The notes: generated by a model not told the origin, from the letters alone. Positions 1 through 8,320 are shown, numbered from the stretch's first letter. The stretch is 12,028 nt of DNA from Prevotellaceae bacterium UBA1720 (GCA_002317475.1 DCIS01000034.1:1387-13414); one strand, 5' to 3'. Made by a program: numbers and translations.

Positions 1-1604
1 AACAGATACACCTTACCATCAACCACTACGGGAGAGGAGTAGAAAGGTGTGGTCAGGTCATGTTCTTTCTTAACCTCACCTGTCTGTGTATCGTAGGCAC
101 AAACCACACCGTAGCTGGTGGCACAGAATACCAAGTCCTTGGTGGCAGCGAGACTGGAGCACTCGGGCAGATAGTCACTGGCCTCCCAAAGGGTCTCACC
201 TGTAGCACCATCAATAGCGATACACTTGGCATACTCGCTAGCACCGAAAACCATGCCACCAGCGCTGGCAGCACTGGCACCAACCTCTCCACTCATGCAG
301 TCAACGCGCCATAACTCACTACCATTACTGGGATTGTAGGCAGCAATGCTGGGATTACCCATAATGACCAGAGCAGGTTTTCCACCGAGGGTAGCGATCA
401 TAGGCGAACTCCACGCTATCTTATCCTTGGAAGTCTTGCTCCAGATCTGACTGCCCGTCTTGGCATTGAGTGCAATGACCTTGGCCTCGTTATTGTTCTG
501 ATACTGCACAATGACTTCCTTGCCATACATCAAGAGTGATGAGGCATAGCCATAGTGATTGTCGGGCAAACCCAGATTCTTTGCCCAAAGACGATTACCA
601 TCCATATCAGCACAGATGATATCACCTGTTGCAAAGATGGCACAAACCTGTTCACCATTGGTAGCTGCGGTGCTGGCAGCCAAACCTGTATCTGCATTTA
701 CCTTAGGCATGGTCGAGGGTGATCCGGGTATCTTGTCTGCCTTGACTGTCCACTTCAGTTCACCAGTCCATACGTCGTAGCAATAGAGTTCACGAGCCTT
801 GTCATCAGCACCGGTGATGAAGACATTACGGCCCGTGATGATGGGCGAATTGTATCCGTGCTTAGGAATGGATGATTGCCAAAGGATATTCTTCTTGGTA
901 CTTAGATTCCATGAGGTGGCGATACCCCGAGCAGAGGAATAAGCACCGGAGTTATTCCCACGGAAGGCCTTTGAGGCAACCTTCAGCTCGGGCATATCAT
1001 CCTCGACGACAGTTGAATCTGCCACCTCAACGGAGTCTGTTGCAAGACTATCTGTCACCTCTTCGTTTCCTGACGGAATGCTATCAATTTCAACAATGGG
1101 TTCCTCCTGTGGCATGTCTTTCTCAGATTGCTCTTCAGATGATGCAAGATTCTTCAACTGCACATTCTGCAGGATAATGACGGCAATAGCAGCAATGACT
1201 GCCAGTAAGGTAACACCAGTAAGGTACTTCCTCGCCTTGCTCTTGTTCATCCACTCGTCAATGGGGTCAAGATCCTTCTCGGGCAGGTTCTTTGTCTCTT
1301 TATAATAGAGATTCAAGCAGAGTATCAGCACAATGGCCATGCCCAGCATCATGTAGGTACCCGTCTTCAACTGCCCTTCCTGTACAAAGTAAGCCTTGCG
1401 AGAAATCAGGTCCAACTGACGAATCTGCTGTTGCAGGGACTCGTTGTCACCATTGGCCTCATTCAATTCCTTCAGCGTCTCCATCACACCTGTCTCCAGA
1501 GGTGATACCTGACGCATCTGATAATAACTGACTGCCATCATAGCACTGAGGGCTATCATGAAGATGGCTGTCACGATGGCAATATTTCTATATATTTTTC
1601 GCAT
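1..1604 (-). CDS. Membrane-anchored PQQ-type beta-propeller protein, 3' end outside window
   Basis: The frame is open from the ATG at 1604 to the left edge, giving 534 visible residues with no stop, so the C-terminus is missing. Three hydrophobic segments are visible at about residues 8-28, 83-101 and 127-145. Between the first two lies a Gln/Glu/Leu-rich stretch (about 36-75) that could be a coiled coil. An acidic Ser/Glu/Asp/Pro-rich linker (about 153-200) leads into a propeller that begins with FRGNNSG and contains repeated blade motifs such as WTGELKW, KTGSQIW, NGSELW and TGETLW. These are typical of PQQ-like (pyrrolo-quinoline quinone repeat) beta-propellers. The family fold does not prove PQQ binding, and a scaffold role like that of BamB is also possible. 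The FRG.N start motif is shared with the propeller at 4487-5917, so the two are probably paralogs. It follows the membrane polyferredoxin gene after a 34-base repeat-filled spacer and probably belongs to the same operon. The propeller most likely faces the periplasm. Confidence 0.88.
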   Translation of the reverse strand, partial: MRKIYRNIAIVTAIFMIALSAMMAVSYYQMRQVSPLETGVMETLKELNEANGDNESLQQQIRQLDLISRKAYFVQEGQLKTGTYMMLGMAIVLILCLNLYYKETKNLPEKDLDPIDEWMNKSKARKYLTGVTLLAVIAAIAVIILQNVQLKNLASSEEQSEKDMPQEEPIVEIDSIPSGNEEVTDSLATDSVEVADSTVVEDDMPELKVASKAFRGNNSGAYSSARGIATSWNLSTKKNILWQSSIPKHGYNSPIITGRNVFITGADDKARELYCYDVWTGELKWTVKADKIPGSPSTMPKVNADTGLAASTAATNGEQVCAIFATGDIICADMDGNRLWAKNLGLPDNHYGYASSLLMYGKEVIVQYQNNNEAKVIALNAKTGSQIWSKTSKDKIAWSSPMIATLGGKPALVIMGNPSIAAYNPSNGSELWRVDCMSGEVGASAASAGGMVFGASEYAKCIAIDGATGETLWEASDYLPECSSLAATKDLVFCATSYGVVCAYDTQTGEVKKEHDLTTPFYSSPVVVDGKVYL

Positions 1605-1607
1605 AAT

Positions 1608-1640
1608 CCCTTTATATTCCGTCTATATTCCGTCTATATT
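1608..1640 (-). repeat. Three tandem 11-base units in the spacer before the last propeller gene
   Basis: On the coding strand the spacer reads as AATATAGACGG, AATATAGACGG, AATATAAAGGG, followed by ATT and the ATG at 1604. The first two units are identical and the third differs at three positions. The array overlaps the last two bases of the TAA stop (1639-1641) of the upstream gene and almost exactly fills the gap. It is AT-rich and could tune translation of the downstream gene or be a slippage product. No function is proven. Confidence 0.9.
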
Positions 1641-2898
1641 ATTTCTTAAGGTTCTGAGGACAATAGTTGAAACACTTGCCACACATCGTACAGCGGGCAC
1701 TGTCTATCTCGTAGGTTTTGCGAGAACGCTTCAGCGACAGTTTCAATAGTTTGAAACCAATGACAAATCCTATCAAGGCACCTGCCAAATGGGCGTAGAG
1801 GGAATACTGATGCTGAATGTCATCAACCTTCTCTTTCAGTTCCTCGACATTACCTCCCAATGCATTGAAAGTCTCTACCTCCAGTGGTTCTTCTATGTCA
1901 GGATGAGCCTGTTGCTCCATAAGCAACTCGTATAGATACACATCCTTGTGAGCACGACTTAGCGCATCACTGTTCTGACCGAGGAGCACAGCACCCAGGA
2001 AAGTGAAGACGGGCAAGAGGACGGCAAAGAGGATGATGCGTTTCACACCTGCCGAACGAGTCTCCTTAGCCTTGCTCTGCTGAGGCTGACGAATAGCATC
2101 CACAGGACATGACTTATCACAGAGGGCACAGTTGATACAGTCCTTCTTGGTAATTTCCAACTTCTTCCAACTCAAGGCACTGAAAACACTCAGCAAGGCT
2201 CCATAGGGGCAAAGGAACTGACAGAAAGGACGTCCAATGAAAAGCGAAAGAATGAGCAGAGCAATGCCAAAACCTATCATGCCCATATCACCTCCCAAGC
2301 GGAAAATACCTACAAAAGGATCAAAACGGCAGATCAGGAACTGACTACGTGTAGCAGCATAGATGATGGTGAAAGCCAAGTATATCCAAGGTATCAAGGA
2401 CAGGGTTGCTGACACGGCACGCGACAACCGGAAATTTCGGACGTTTATCAGTTCCTGCAAAGCACCAAGAGGACACACACCCGAGCAGAACACCCTGCCG
2501 AAAAGCAATGCGAAGAGTATGGGTAGGATAAATATCAGAAGGACATACCAGGGCAAGTGATAAGTAGGGTCTGCCAGTGCCAGAATGACATTCTGAATAG
2601 AGCCCACACTGCATACACATCCACTACGGAAGAAACCAAAATAGAGTACACTGATGATTGAGGTGGAATAGATAACGGCTCTGCTACGCTTCTTATAAGC
2701 CGCCCACACCACAGCTCCCATCATACCCACCAAGAGTATGATATCCAGGATATTCCAGAGTTGTTCGTAGGGAACGCCATGGAAGATATCAGGATATTGG
2801 TAGCCTGAGGTAAAATCGGGTTTGGGGAAGCGTGCCTCAGCAATACCGCCAAGACTTTGCAACGCCAAAACCATTATCAAAACTATTTTCTTACGCAT
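1639..2898 (-). CDS. NosR/NapH-like membrane polyferredoxin (4Fe-4S binding)
   Basis: This 419-residue protein has a signal-like N-terminus (residues 1-22, ending IAEA before RFPKPDF) and about five or six membrane segments, near 48-67, 76-91, 117-134, 165-182, 207-222 and 288-305, with another at about 368-386. It has a CVC motif (94-96) in a context typical of NosR-like proteins, two CxxxCP motifs after membrane helices (138-142 and 226-230), a full ferredoxin motif CxxCxxCxxxCP (254-264) and a second at the extreme C-terminus (403-413). In NosR, NapH and PceC-type proteins this layout carries electrons between the quinone pool and periplasmic or cytoplasmic redox partners. No FMN-binding domain is present, unlike full NosR. 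A charged region rich in Glu and Lys (about 330-362) sits between the last helices. Its ATG overlaps the preceding gene by eight bases (ATGCGTAA), which suggests translational coupling and a complex with that Tat polyferredoxin. Confidence 0.9.
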   Translation of the reverse strand: MRKKIVLIMVLALQSLGGIAEARFPKPDFTSGYQYPDIFHGVPYEQLWNILDIILLVGMMGAVVWAAYKKRSRAVIYSTSIISVLYFGFFRSGCVCSVGSIQNVILALADPTYHLPWYVLLIFILPILFALLFGRVFCSGVCPLGALQELINVRNFRLSRAVSATLSLIPWIYLAFTIIYAATRSQFLICRFDPFVGIFRLGGDMGMIGFGIALLILSLFIGRPFCQFLCPYGALLSVFSALSWKKLEITKKDCINCALCDKSCPVDAIRQPQQSKAKETRSAGVKRIILFAVLLPVFTFLGAVLLGQNSDALSRAHKDVYLYELLMEQQAHPDIEEPLEVETFNALGGNVEELKEKVDDIQHQYSLYAHLAGALIGFVIGFKLLKLSLKRSRKTYEIDSARCTMCGKCFNYCPQNLKK

Positions 2899-3463
2899 GA
2901 TCTTTCAGTTTATAGGCCTCGTCATAGCTGACACGTTTGATTGCGTCAGAAGGACAGACACGGGCAATCTTACACTCGTTGCATTGCTGGCAGAGGTCTT
3001 GCTGAATCTGCAGGAACAATGACCCGTTACCGAATGAGGTACAACCTTTCACACATTTGCCACAACCATTGCAGAGACTTTCATCAATGGTGTATTCGAA
3101 ATAAGGTTCCTCCACGAATTTACGGGTTATGGCTCCTGTAGGGCACATCAGGTTCTCAGCAGCCGTATTGAGGTCTTTGACACTTGGACGATAATAACCA
3201 CCACAAAGGTCACAGTATCCACACACCTTGTTGGCATGGAAGCATTTCACCGCTGAAACGGGCAATACGCAGTCTGTCTCACAACGACCACACTGGGTAC
3301 AGGCAAAGGGGTCAATCTGCCAAAACACATCACCCGACTTGCCTTTGCTCTTGGTGGTCAGCAAACCACCAGTAGCCAATATAGCACCGCCTGCAAGCAA
3401 TGAACCACAGGTTCGCAGAAAATCTCTGCGGTCCATCGGACTTTTCATTTTATCCTTCTCCAT
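2891..3463 (-). CDS. Tat-signal polyferredoxin, about four 4Fe-4S clusters
   Basis: The 190-residue product starts with a twin-arginine signal (DRRDFLRT, residues 11-18) followed by a Gly/Ala/Leu hydrophobic stretch (about 19-35), so a folded cluster-loaded protein should be exported to the periplasm. Cysteines fall into four groups: 55/58/61/65; 81/84/87 with CP at 107; 131/134/137/141; and 158/161/164 with CP at 170. This resembles NapG/TtrB/NrfC-type electron-transfer subunits, which pass electrons between a membrane quinol-oxidising partner and a periplasmic enzyme. It lies 13 bases after the Tat propeller gene and overlaps the NosR/NapH-like gene by eight bases, so the three probably form one periplasmic redox unit. 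The direction of electron flow cannot be read from the sequence. Alternative in-frame ATGs at residues 6 and 10 would still keep the Tat motif intact or nearly so. Confidence 0.92.
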   Translation of the reverse strand: MEKDKMKSPMDRRDFLRTCGSLLAGGAILATGGLLTTKSKGKSGDVFWQIDPFACTQCGRCETDCVLPVSAVKCFHANKVCGYCDLCGGYYRPSVKDLNTAAENLMCPTGAITRKFVEEPYFEYTIDESLCNGCGKCVKGCTSFGNGSLFLQIQQDLCQQCNECKIARVCPSDAIKRVSYDEAYKLKDHA

Positions 3464-3476
3464 CCTTCTATTCTAC

Positions 3477-4487
3477 TTAAACTTTCAAAGGGCAGTCCTC
3501 TGTGCATTGTCCGCACTGTGTCTGTTGACTTTGGTTTTTATTATATTGATATACAGAGACTTTATTACCACCTGCTACCACCAGCTTGTCCTTCATGATA
3601 CGCATTTCGTAGGCCGCATGTCCTCCTCCAAGTGCCTTGCTATCCAACAGCACGCTGCGAAATTTGCCATCCTTGCTGTAACAACTGATGCGAGGAATGC
3701 CCTTCTCCGAAGTCAGCAGTTCGCCATTGTTGGAAGGGGTGAGGTACACGGGATTACAACATCCACTGAAGGAACCTGCAGCAGCACCAGACTTGCCAAA
3801 GGAGGTGATGTACTCACCCTCTAAAGTGTAGGTCTCTACTTGATGTCTTCCTGGGTTAGAACAGTACATCCTATCCCCCATGACCATGATTCCAAAGCAG
3901 TAACTGGGAACAACAAATCCTTTGGGGCTATTGATGAAACGTGCCAATGTGCCATCAAGGTTGTACTTGCAGATATTTTTGTTGGATGCATCAGTCACGA
4001 ATATACCAGCCTCACAAACAGCCATCGAACAGTAATCGGAGTTCTCGCTACATGCTGACCATTCCTGTACCACATCACCATTTCGGTTGTACACCTCTAT
4101 GCGGTTGGCAAAAAGTACATACACCTTACCTTGATAGAGAATCATGTCACGCAAGTCACTGGGAATGCTGAAGTTAGTCTGCAACTCACCGCTCATACCA
4201 TAAACATATATGTTGTTGGGCGTCGCCACATAGATGCTTCCTCCTTCTACGTCAAAGGCTGTAATCTCATCAGGCGTCACAAAACCGAAGGTGCGTCGGT
4301 ATGGAGAGACGAAATCCTCGTCTTCCCTTAGCAGTTTCAATCCTTTCAAACGTTTGGAGTCACTGAAAAGGTCTTCCGGGCGTGAGAACATCTTCCATAC
4401 ACCAGTACCCACTATCGAAAGGAAGAAACCTCCAACGGCCAGTGAACCAGACAATTTCAGAAACTTGCGTCTATCCATATTCTTCAT
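3477..4487 (-). CDS. Tat-signal beta-propeller protein with CxxCxxxCP C-terminal tail
   Basis: The product is 336 residues long. It begins with a twin-arginine motif (DRRKFLKLSG, residues 5-14) and a hydrophobic segment (about 15-31). The rest is a chain of short beta-rich repeats such as IYVATPNNIYVYG, VYVLFANRIEVYN and MYCSNPGRHQVETY, in the style of NHL or six-bladed propellers. The last residues read QCGQCTEDCPLKV, with cysteines at 325, 328 and 332. This is three-quarters of a 4Fe-4S ligand set and could be completed by another cysteine of the same protein, or be a docking tail for the adjacent polyferredoxin. The start codon overlaps the upstream stop in TAATG (4485-4489), a classic reinitiation arrangement; a second ATG three codons in also precedes the Tat motif. 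No catalytic residues are recognisable. A Tat signal suggests folding or cofactor loading before export. Confidence 0.85.
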   Translation of the reverse strand: MKNMDRRKFLKLSGSLAVGGFFLSIVGTGVWKMFSRPEDLFSDSKRLKGLKLLREDEDFVSPYRRTFGFVTPDEITAFDVEGGSIYVATPNNIYVYGMSGELQTNFSIPSDLRDMILYQGKVYVLFANRIEVYNRNGDVVQEWSACSENSDYCSMAVCEAGIFVTDASNKNICKYNLDGTLARFINSPKGFVVPSYCFGIMVMGDRMYCSNPGRHQVETYTLEGEYITSFGKSGAAAGSFSGCCNPVYLTPSNNGELLTSEKGIPRISCYSKDGKFRSVLLDSKALGGGHAAYEMRIMKDKLVVAGGNKVSVYQYNKNQSQQTQCGQCTEDCPLKV

Positions 4488-5917
4488 TACTGAAAGATTT
4501 TAATACACTTTATTGACTTCGAATCACGCAACACCAACATACCATCAGCATAGGCCATAGGTCCCCATGCATCAATACCTTCGTCCATGATGCGCTGTTT
4601 GCGAAGGAGCCTCATAGACCTTCCCTCAATGCCATAGACATACAGTTCTCCATCCTCCTTAAAGGCAATCAGTTTATCATCCACAATCATATAAGGCCCG
4701 AGACCGAAACGTTCATCAGCGGCAGAAGTCCACACAGGCTTATGCAGATTGTCGGGAGAATACATAGCCAGTCGCTCACGCATACCACCACCATCCTTGG
4801 GCAGAATAGTGATGAGCGTGCCATTATAGTTGAGAGGAGTCTGCTGTTCGCTGGACATACCCTCCGAAGCTTTGTAACTATCCTTAATGACGGCCGTCCA
4901 TCCGTTACCTTGCTTGTCTACTTGCAACAATCCGCCTCCTGCACCATAGCCAGCTACCAGGAATATCTGATTTGGCGCAATCTGCAGAGGAGATGGAGCT
5001 ACCACTGAGGGTTGCCACTTATTTGCACTCCACAGCATCTCACCCTCTTTTCCCTCTTCTGCCGAAACACCACAGACACCACCTACCCCAATGTAGACAT
5101 AGGTACGTGTACCAGACAACGTGATGCGCATCACGGAAGAGTGTGACATCTTGAAACCGACACTGTTTGGCGTTCCCCAGCGCGTCTCGCCCGTCTGTAC
5201 ATCCACACCAAGCATCAAGGTATCCTTGCCTGCTGGAGCAAGCACCAATACGCCATCATCCACCAAGGGGCACTGTCCAGTGTACCAGAAGGGAATCTCC
5301 GTCTCAAAGCGCTTCTTCATGTCCATGCTCCATTTCATCTCACCACTCTCCTTGTCGCAACACATCACATGTCCCTCAGGACCAATCGTTACCACTAGAT
5401 TCTGCCAGATGACAGGGATGGTGCGAGAGAAACCATGATTGCGCTTCATAGGTACGCGATACCAACGTTTCCACAACTGCTTGCCCGTCTGTAGGTCAAA
5501 GCATCGAAGGGCATCCGAACTCAGATGTTCATCATAGTCCAGCACGTATACCTTCCCAGCCGAAATGACTGGTGAGGCATGCCCTTCACCCGTCTCCACC
5601 GACCAGAGATCCTGAAACTCGCCTTCTACGAGGGTTCTCTTCGTTTCATTCTTGGCGATATTGTCATGGTTTGCACCACGAAAGCAGGGCCATTCGCCTG
5701 TCAAGCCAGATACCGTTGCCGCTGCTGAGTCCTTCATGAAGAATTCACCAATCAGCACATCATCGGCCTTTCTCTCATTGCCAGCCGGACGATTGTCTGC
5801 ACCAGGCAAGGCCTCAGTGAAGCCCTTGCTGGGGTCATAGCAATGCCATGCCACCAACATAGCCAGATAGACGAGGCTTACGGCCAGTGTTATGATTGTA
5901 AGTTTATGCTTTCTCAT
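4487..5917 (-). CDS. Membrane-anchored PQQ-type beta-propeller protein
   Basis: This 476-residue protein has a short positive N-terminus (MRKHK) and one hydrophobic segment (about 7-25) that could be an uncleaved signal anchor. A linker of about 45 residues follows, then a propeller beginning at about residue 75 with EWPCFRGANHDNIA, the entry motif seen in many PQQ-like quinoprotein-type repeat proteins. Blade signatures include LQTGKQLWKRW, KESGEMKWSM, VQTGETRWG and GEMLWSANKW. The family contains true alcohol dehydrogenases, but those are longer and have calcium and PQQ ligands that I cannot identify here. A structural or electron-handling role at the periplasmic face is more likely. It starts 19 bases after the cyclase gene and ends in a one-base overlap with the Tat propeller, which ties the terpene genes to the redox genes in one transcript. 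The gene at the left edge is a probable paralog with a different membrane region. Confidence 0.9.
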   Translation of the reverse strand: MRKHKLTIITLAVSLVYLAMLVAWHCYDPSKGFTEALPGADNRPAGNERKADDVLIGEFFMKDSAAATVSGLTGEWPCFRGANHDNIAKNETKRTLVEGEFQDLWSVETGEGHASPVISAGKVYVLDYDEHLSSDALRCFDLQTGKQLWKRWYRVPMKRNHGFSRTIPVIWQNLVVTIGPEGHVMCCDKESGEMKWSMDMKKRFETEIPFWYTGQCPLVDDGVLVLAPAGKDTLMLGVDVQTGETRWGTPNSVGFKMSHSSVMRITLSGTRTYVYIGVGGVCGVSAEEGKEGEMLWSANKWQPSVVAPSPLQIAPNQIFLVAGYGAGGGLLQVDKQGNGWTAVIKDSYKASEGMSSEQQTPLNYNGTLITILPKDGGGMRERLAMYSPDNLHKPVWTSAADERFGLGPYMIVDDKLIAFKEDGELYVYGIEGRSMRLLRKQRIMDEGIDAWGPMAYADGMLVLRDSKSIKCIKIFQ

Positions 5918-5929
5918 TCTTTATCTCAA

Positions 5930-5960
5930 ACCTTTCTCAACTTTCTTTACCTTTCTCAAC
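5930..5960 (-). repeat. Twelve-base direct repeat at cyclase stop
   Basis: GTTGAGAAAGGT (coding strand) occurs at 5949-5960 and again at 5930-5941, 19 bases apart. The first copy encodes part of the C-terminal VEKG of the cyclase. The second contains its TGA stop and extends into the 19-base spacer. A local duplication explains it; no function is evident. Confidence 0.75.
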
Positions 5961-7655
5961 CTTTATCGCATTTAGTAGGAATGTGATGTTATAGAGCTCT
6001 TCTGAGTACCAAAGACGGGAGAAGTACAGTCCGATGGGCTCACGCTCGTAAAGAGTCCCGTTCTGAAAACGTTGGTAGAGGTATGCCCAACCACGTGCTT
6101 TTGCTTCCCCGTATTGTCCCTGGAAATGGGCTAAGGCTCCTAAGGCGCGACTGGTATAGGTCACCTTCGAACGCACGCCTTTGTTGCCACCCCATCCTCC
6201 ATCTTCATTCTGTGTACGAATCAGAAAGTCTACCTGTTGGCGAGCCACGTTCATGGCTTCTTCAAGGTGCGTAGACATCAGGTAGTCAATGGCTGTAGCC
6301 GTACCATAAACGGGTGCTTTTTCATCGGGGGCATCCTGATCACCAAACCACAGGGGCACCCAACCCGCACTTTCCGACTGCTTCGTACATTCTACCGTTT
6401 GATTCATCCATCTAAGCATTCGTTGCAAACTATGCCTTACCCCCTTATGCATTTTACCTTGCAGTTTGGGTAACCATAATCCCATAGCCAAGATGGCATG
6501 GGCTGTGATGTCTGGCGAACTACGGTCAAAGGGCAACTTACCCCAACCTTTGCAGAAGGTGGGCATGCCGCCATCGTTGTTCTGCAGCCACATCAGCCAT
6601 TTCAGTCCGTTCTCCACCTCGCTGCAACAGATACCTTCTGTCTGATGATATAGAGCCACCAAGGCTCCGCTGGTATCATCCCCATCAGGCACTGATCCAC
6701 TCAAGTCACTCCATCCCCATCCCCCAGGAGCAGCAGCCGTAAAGGGATGAATCTCTTTGGTGGCATTGTGTTTGATGATGTCTGCGAGGTAAGTGTCAGC
6801 AGGTAGCACTTTTCCCGTTAGACTGGTCACCCATCCTGCCAGATTAGTATCAATGGGCCATGAACCATCTTCGCGAACCGTATCTACCAGGAACTGGGCA
6901 CACTTCTGCGTCACCTCATGCTCACGGAAGTCAGCTTCAGCCAGACACATGCTCACAAAAGCAGTCAGCGGAGCGGCTTCCAGAAATCCGCCATCCTGAG
7001 GTTGCATCTTCACCAGCACACGCATTGCCTTGGGAATGAACGCTTTGCGTAAGGGTGTCAGCAGTCCGCCCTTCTTCTTCATCTGACAAATGCCGATGGC
7101 AATCAAGGCAGGGATGGCATAGCTCACTACGGGAAGATTGAGGTAGCGGAACAGACTTTGAGGCAGCGTGGCCAGTTCGAAGGGGAAGGGAGGAATCTTC
7201 TTCCAACTATCGATAACACCTGCCAAAGCACACATCATCAGGATAGGTACGGAGAAGGTCAGGTCCTTGCCATAGTAGTCTAGCACACCTTTGATGAGAG
7301 CCTCCTGACTGTCTCCACCAAATTTCTCGTTGAGATAGGCTCGTGCTTGTACTGGTGCCTGCCCCACAGCATAGAGTGAGACATAGGTGAGCAAAGTGGC
7401 AGTCATGTTTGACGGACTCTCTACTGAGTCTCCCCACGAACCATCGTGCCTCATCGTTTCATGCAACCATCGTACGCCATCTTTTATCTGCCGTTCATAT
7501 TGCTCAGCATTGATGCGTTGCAAGGCAAACACACTGACAGAAGTCGAGATGGCACTGCTTGACAAGTGTCCTCTCCACATACCATCTTCCGAACGACTCC
7601 TCATGAGTCGCTCCATGGCATCGTTTTGCATTTCTGTCAGTTGTTCTTTAATCAT
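5937..7655 (-). CDS. Squalene-hopene cyclase-like class II terpene cyclase
   Basis: The 572-residue product has the layout of squalene-hopene/class II terpene cyclases. The acid motif is DGDD at 324-327 in the context VPDGDDTS, matching the DxDD whose central Asp protonates the terminal alkene in this family. QW-type repeats are seen at about 70-75 (DGSWGD), 218-224 (QPQDGGF), 262-266 (EDGSW), 358-363 (QNNDGG) and 482-489 (QNEDGGWG). The segment around 150-190 (WKKIPPFPFELATLPQSLF) matches the membrane-entry region of these enzymes, and the C-terminus (YFSRLWYSEELY, 544-555) resembles the conserved end. Bacterial squalene-hopene cyclases are usually about 630 residues, so this one is somewhat short. 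Substrate is unknown: squalene, a linear polyprenyl diphosphate or another polyprene are all possible. The partner synthase is two genes upstream and no squalene synthase is visible. The ATG overlaps the previous stop by eight bases (ATGATTAA). A monotopic inner-membrane location is expected. Confidence 0.9.
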   Translation of the reverse strand: MIKEQLTEMQNDAMERLMRSRSEDGMWRGHLSSSAISTSVSVFALQRINAEQYERQIKDGVRWLHETMRHDGSWGDSVESPSNMTATLLTYVSLYAVGQAPVQARAYLNEKFGGDSQEALIKGVLDYYGKDLTFSVPILMMCALAGVIDSWKKIPPFPFELATLPQSLFRYLNLPVVSYAIPALIAIGICQMKKKGGLLTPLRKAFIPKAMRVLVKMQPQDGGFLEAAPLTAFVSMCLAEADFREHEVTQKCAQFLVDTVREDGSWPIDTNLAGWVTSLTGKVLPADTYLADIIKHNATKEIHPFTAAAPGGWGWSDLSGSVPDGDDTSGALVALYHQTEGICCSEVENGLKWLMWLQNNDGGMPTFCKGWGKLPFDRSSPDITAHAILAMGLWLPKLQGKMHKGVRHSLQRMLRWMNQTVECTKQSESAGWVPLWFGDQDAPDEKAPVYGTATAIDYLMSTHLEEAMNVARQQVDFLIRTQNEDGGWGGNKGVRSKVTYTSRALGALAHFQGQYGEAKARGWAYLYQRFQNGTLYEREPIGLYFSRLWYSEELYNITFLLNAIKVEKGKES

Positions 7656-8313
7656 TTGATCCTAATGCTAATAGTCCGTAAAAAACGTATTCCACATCAC
7701 TATAATCATCCAGTATCGTGGGACAGAACCCACCAGCTTCCATCCAATGTGCCTCAACAAACTCCTTGGCACTTTTTGCCTGTCCATCAACGAGCCTCAA
7801 CGTGAACAAGGCTACGGCCGTACTGAGTAGGTCAGGGACAGGTGCCATCTCGCTGGCGTAGAAACCTCCCGTTTCATCCTGCCGTTCCTTTAGCCAAGAC
7901 ACGAGTTCTTGATTACAAGGCTTTTTTGTCTGATGCTGTGTGGCCAAAACGCAACAGATAGCGTTAGTACTTTTGGTCTTCAGCAGACACTCTGGTATGT
8001 CTTCTGGCCTTCGCAGGTGCATTTCCTCGTTCAGGAAACGGAAGAAACATCCATATACATCCTCCTTTTTCAGACTCTCCTTCACCGTGAGCGAGGGACG
8101 AACAAGGGGAATCCTAAGTGGTGACATTACCGTTTCCAGTACCTGGCCAAACTGCGTATAGTAGTCGTCCACTTTGCCACCAGCGTTCCTGTACCCCGCA
8201 CTTTCCTTTTGTGAGCGCACATAGACCCTCAGCAGTTCCTTTGCCTCTGGCGTCAGTCTGTTCCAACCTTTTCGCAGAGCACAATAGACTTTCAGTAGTA
8301 ATGGAACTCTCAT
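7648..8313 (-). CDS. Small prenyltransferase/terpene-cyclase-repeat protein
   Basis: This 221-residue protein carries alpha-alpha repeats like those of protein prenyltransferase beta subunits and terpene cyclases: about residues 46-62 (GGKVDDYYTQFGQVLE), 147-175 (ETGGFYASE, then DLLSTAVALFTLR) and 191-218 (EAGGFCPTI, then DVEYVFYGLLALG). It is roughly half the length of a full toroid and has no DxDD motif. Zinc ligands of protein prenyltransferases cannot be assigned. I chose the ATG at 8313, seven bases after the upstream stop. A TTG at 8355 would extend it by 14 residues into the upstream gene and is less likely. The stop is inside an eight-base overlap with the cyclase gene, so the two proteins are probably made together; a non-catalytic partner of the cyclase is a reasonable guess. 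It could also bind or present the prenyl substrate. No signal peptide or membrane segment is visible. Confidence 0.82.
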   Translation of the reverse strand: MRVPLLLKVYCALRKGWNRLTPEAKELLRVYVRSQKESAGYRNAGGKVDDYYTQFGQVLETVMSPLRIPLVRPSLTVKESLKKEDVYGCFFRFLNEEMHLRRPEDIPECLLKTKSTNAICCVLATQHQTKKPCNQELVSWLKERQDETGGFYASEMAPVPDLLSTAVALFTLRLVDGQAKSAKEFVEAHWMEAGGFCPTILDDYSDVEYVFYGLLALGSND

Positions 8314-8320
8314 ACGCTCT

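Noticed and set aside
53..314. Opposed reading frames of 79 and 84 codons near the left edge
   Set aside because: Both are shadows of the minus-strand propeller frame that stays open through this whole stretch and shows clear family motifs.
1639..2898. True NosR or NapH
   Set aside because: No FMN-binding domain and no nitrous oxide or nitrate reductase gene in the window; only the membrane Fe-S architecture is shared.
3228..3824. A 198-codon plus-strand frame
   Set aside because: It lies opposite the Tat polyferredoxin and Tat propeller genes, whose motifs are unmistakable; the plus-strand product has no recognisable family features.
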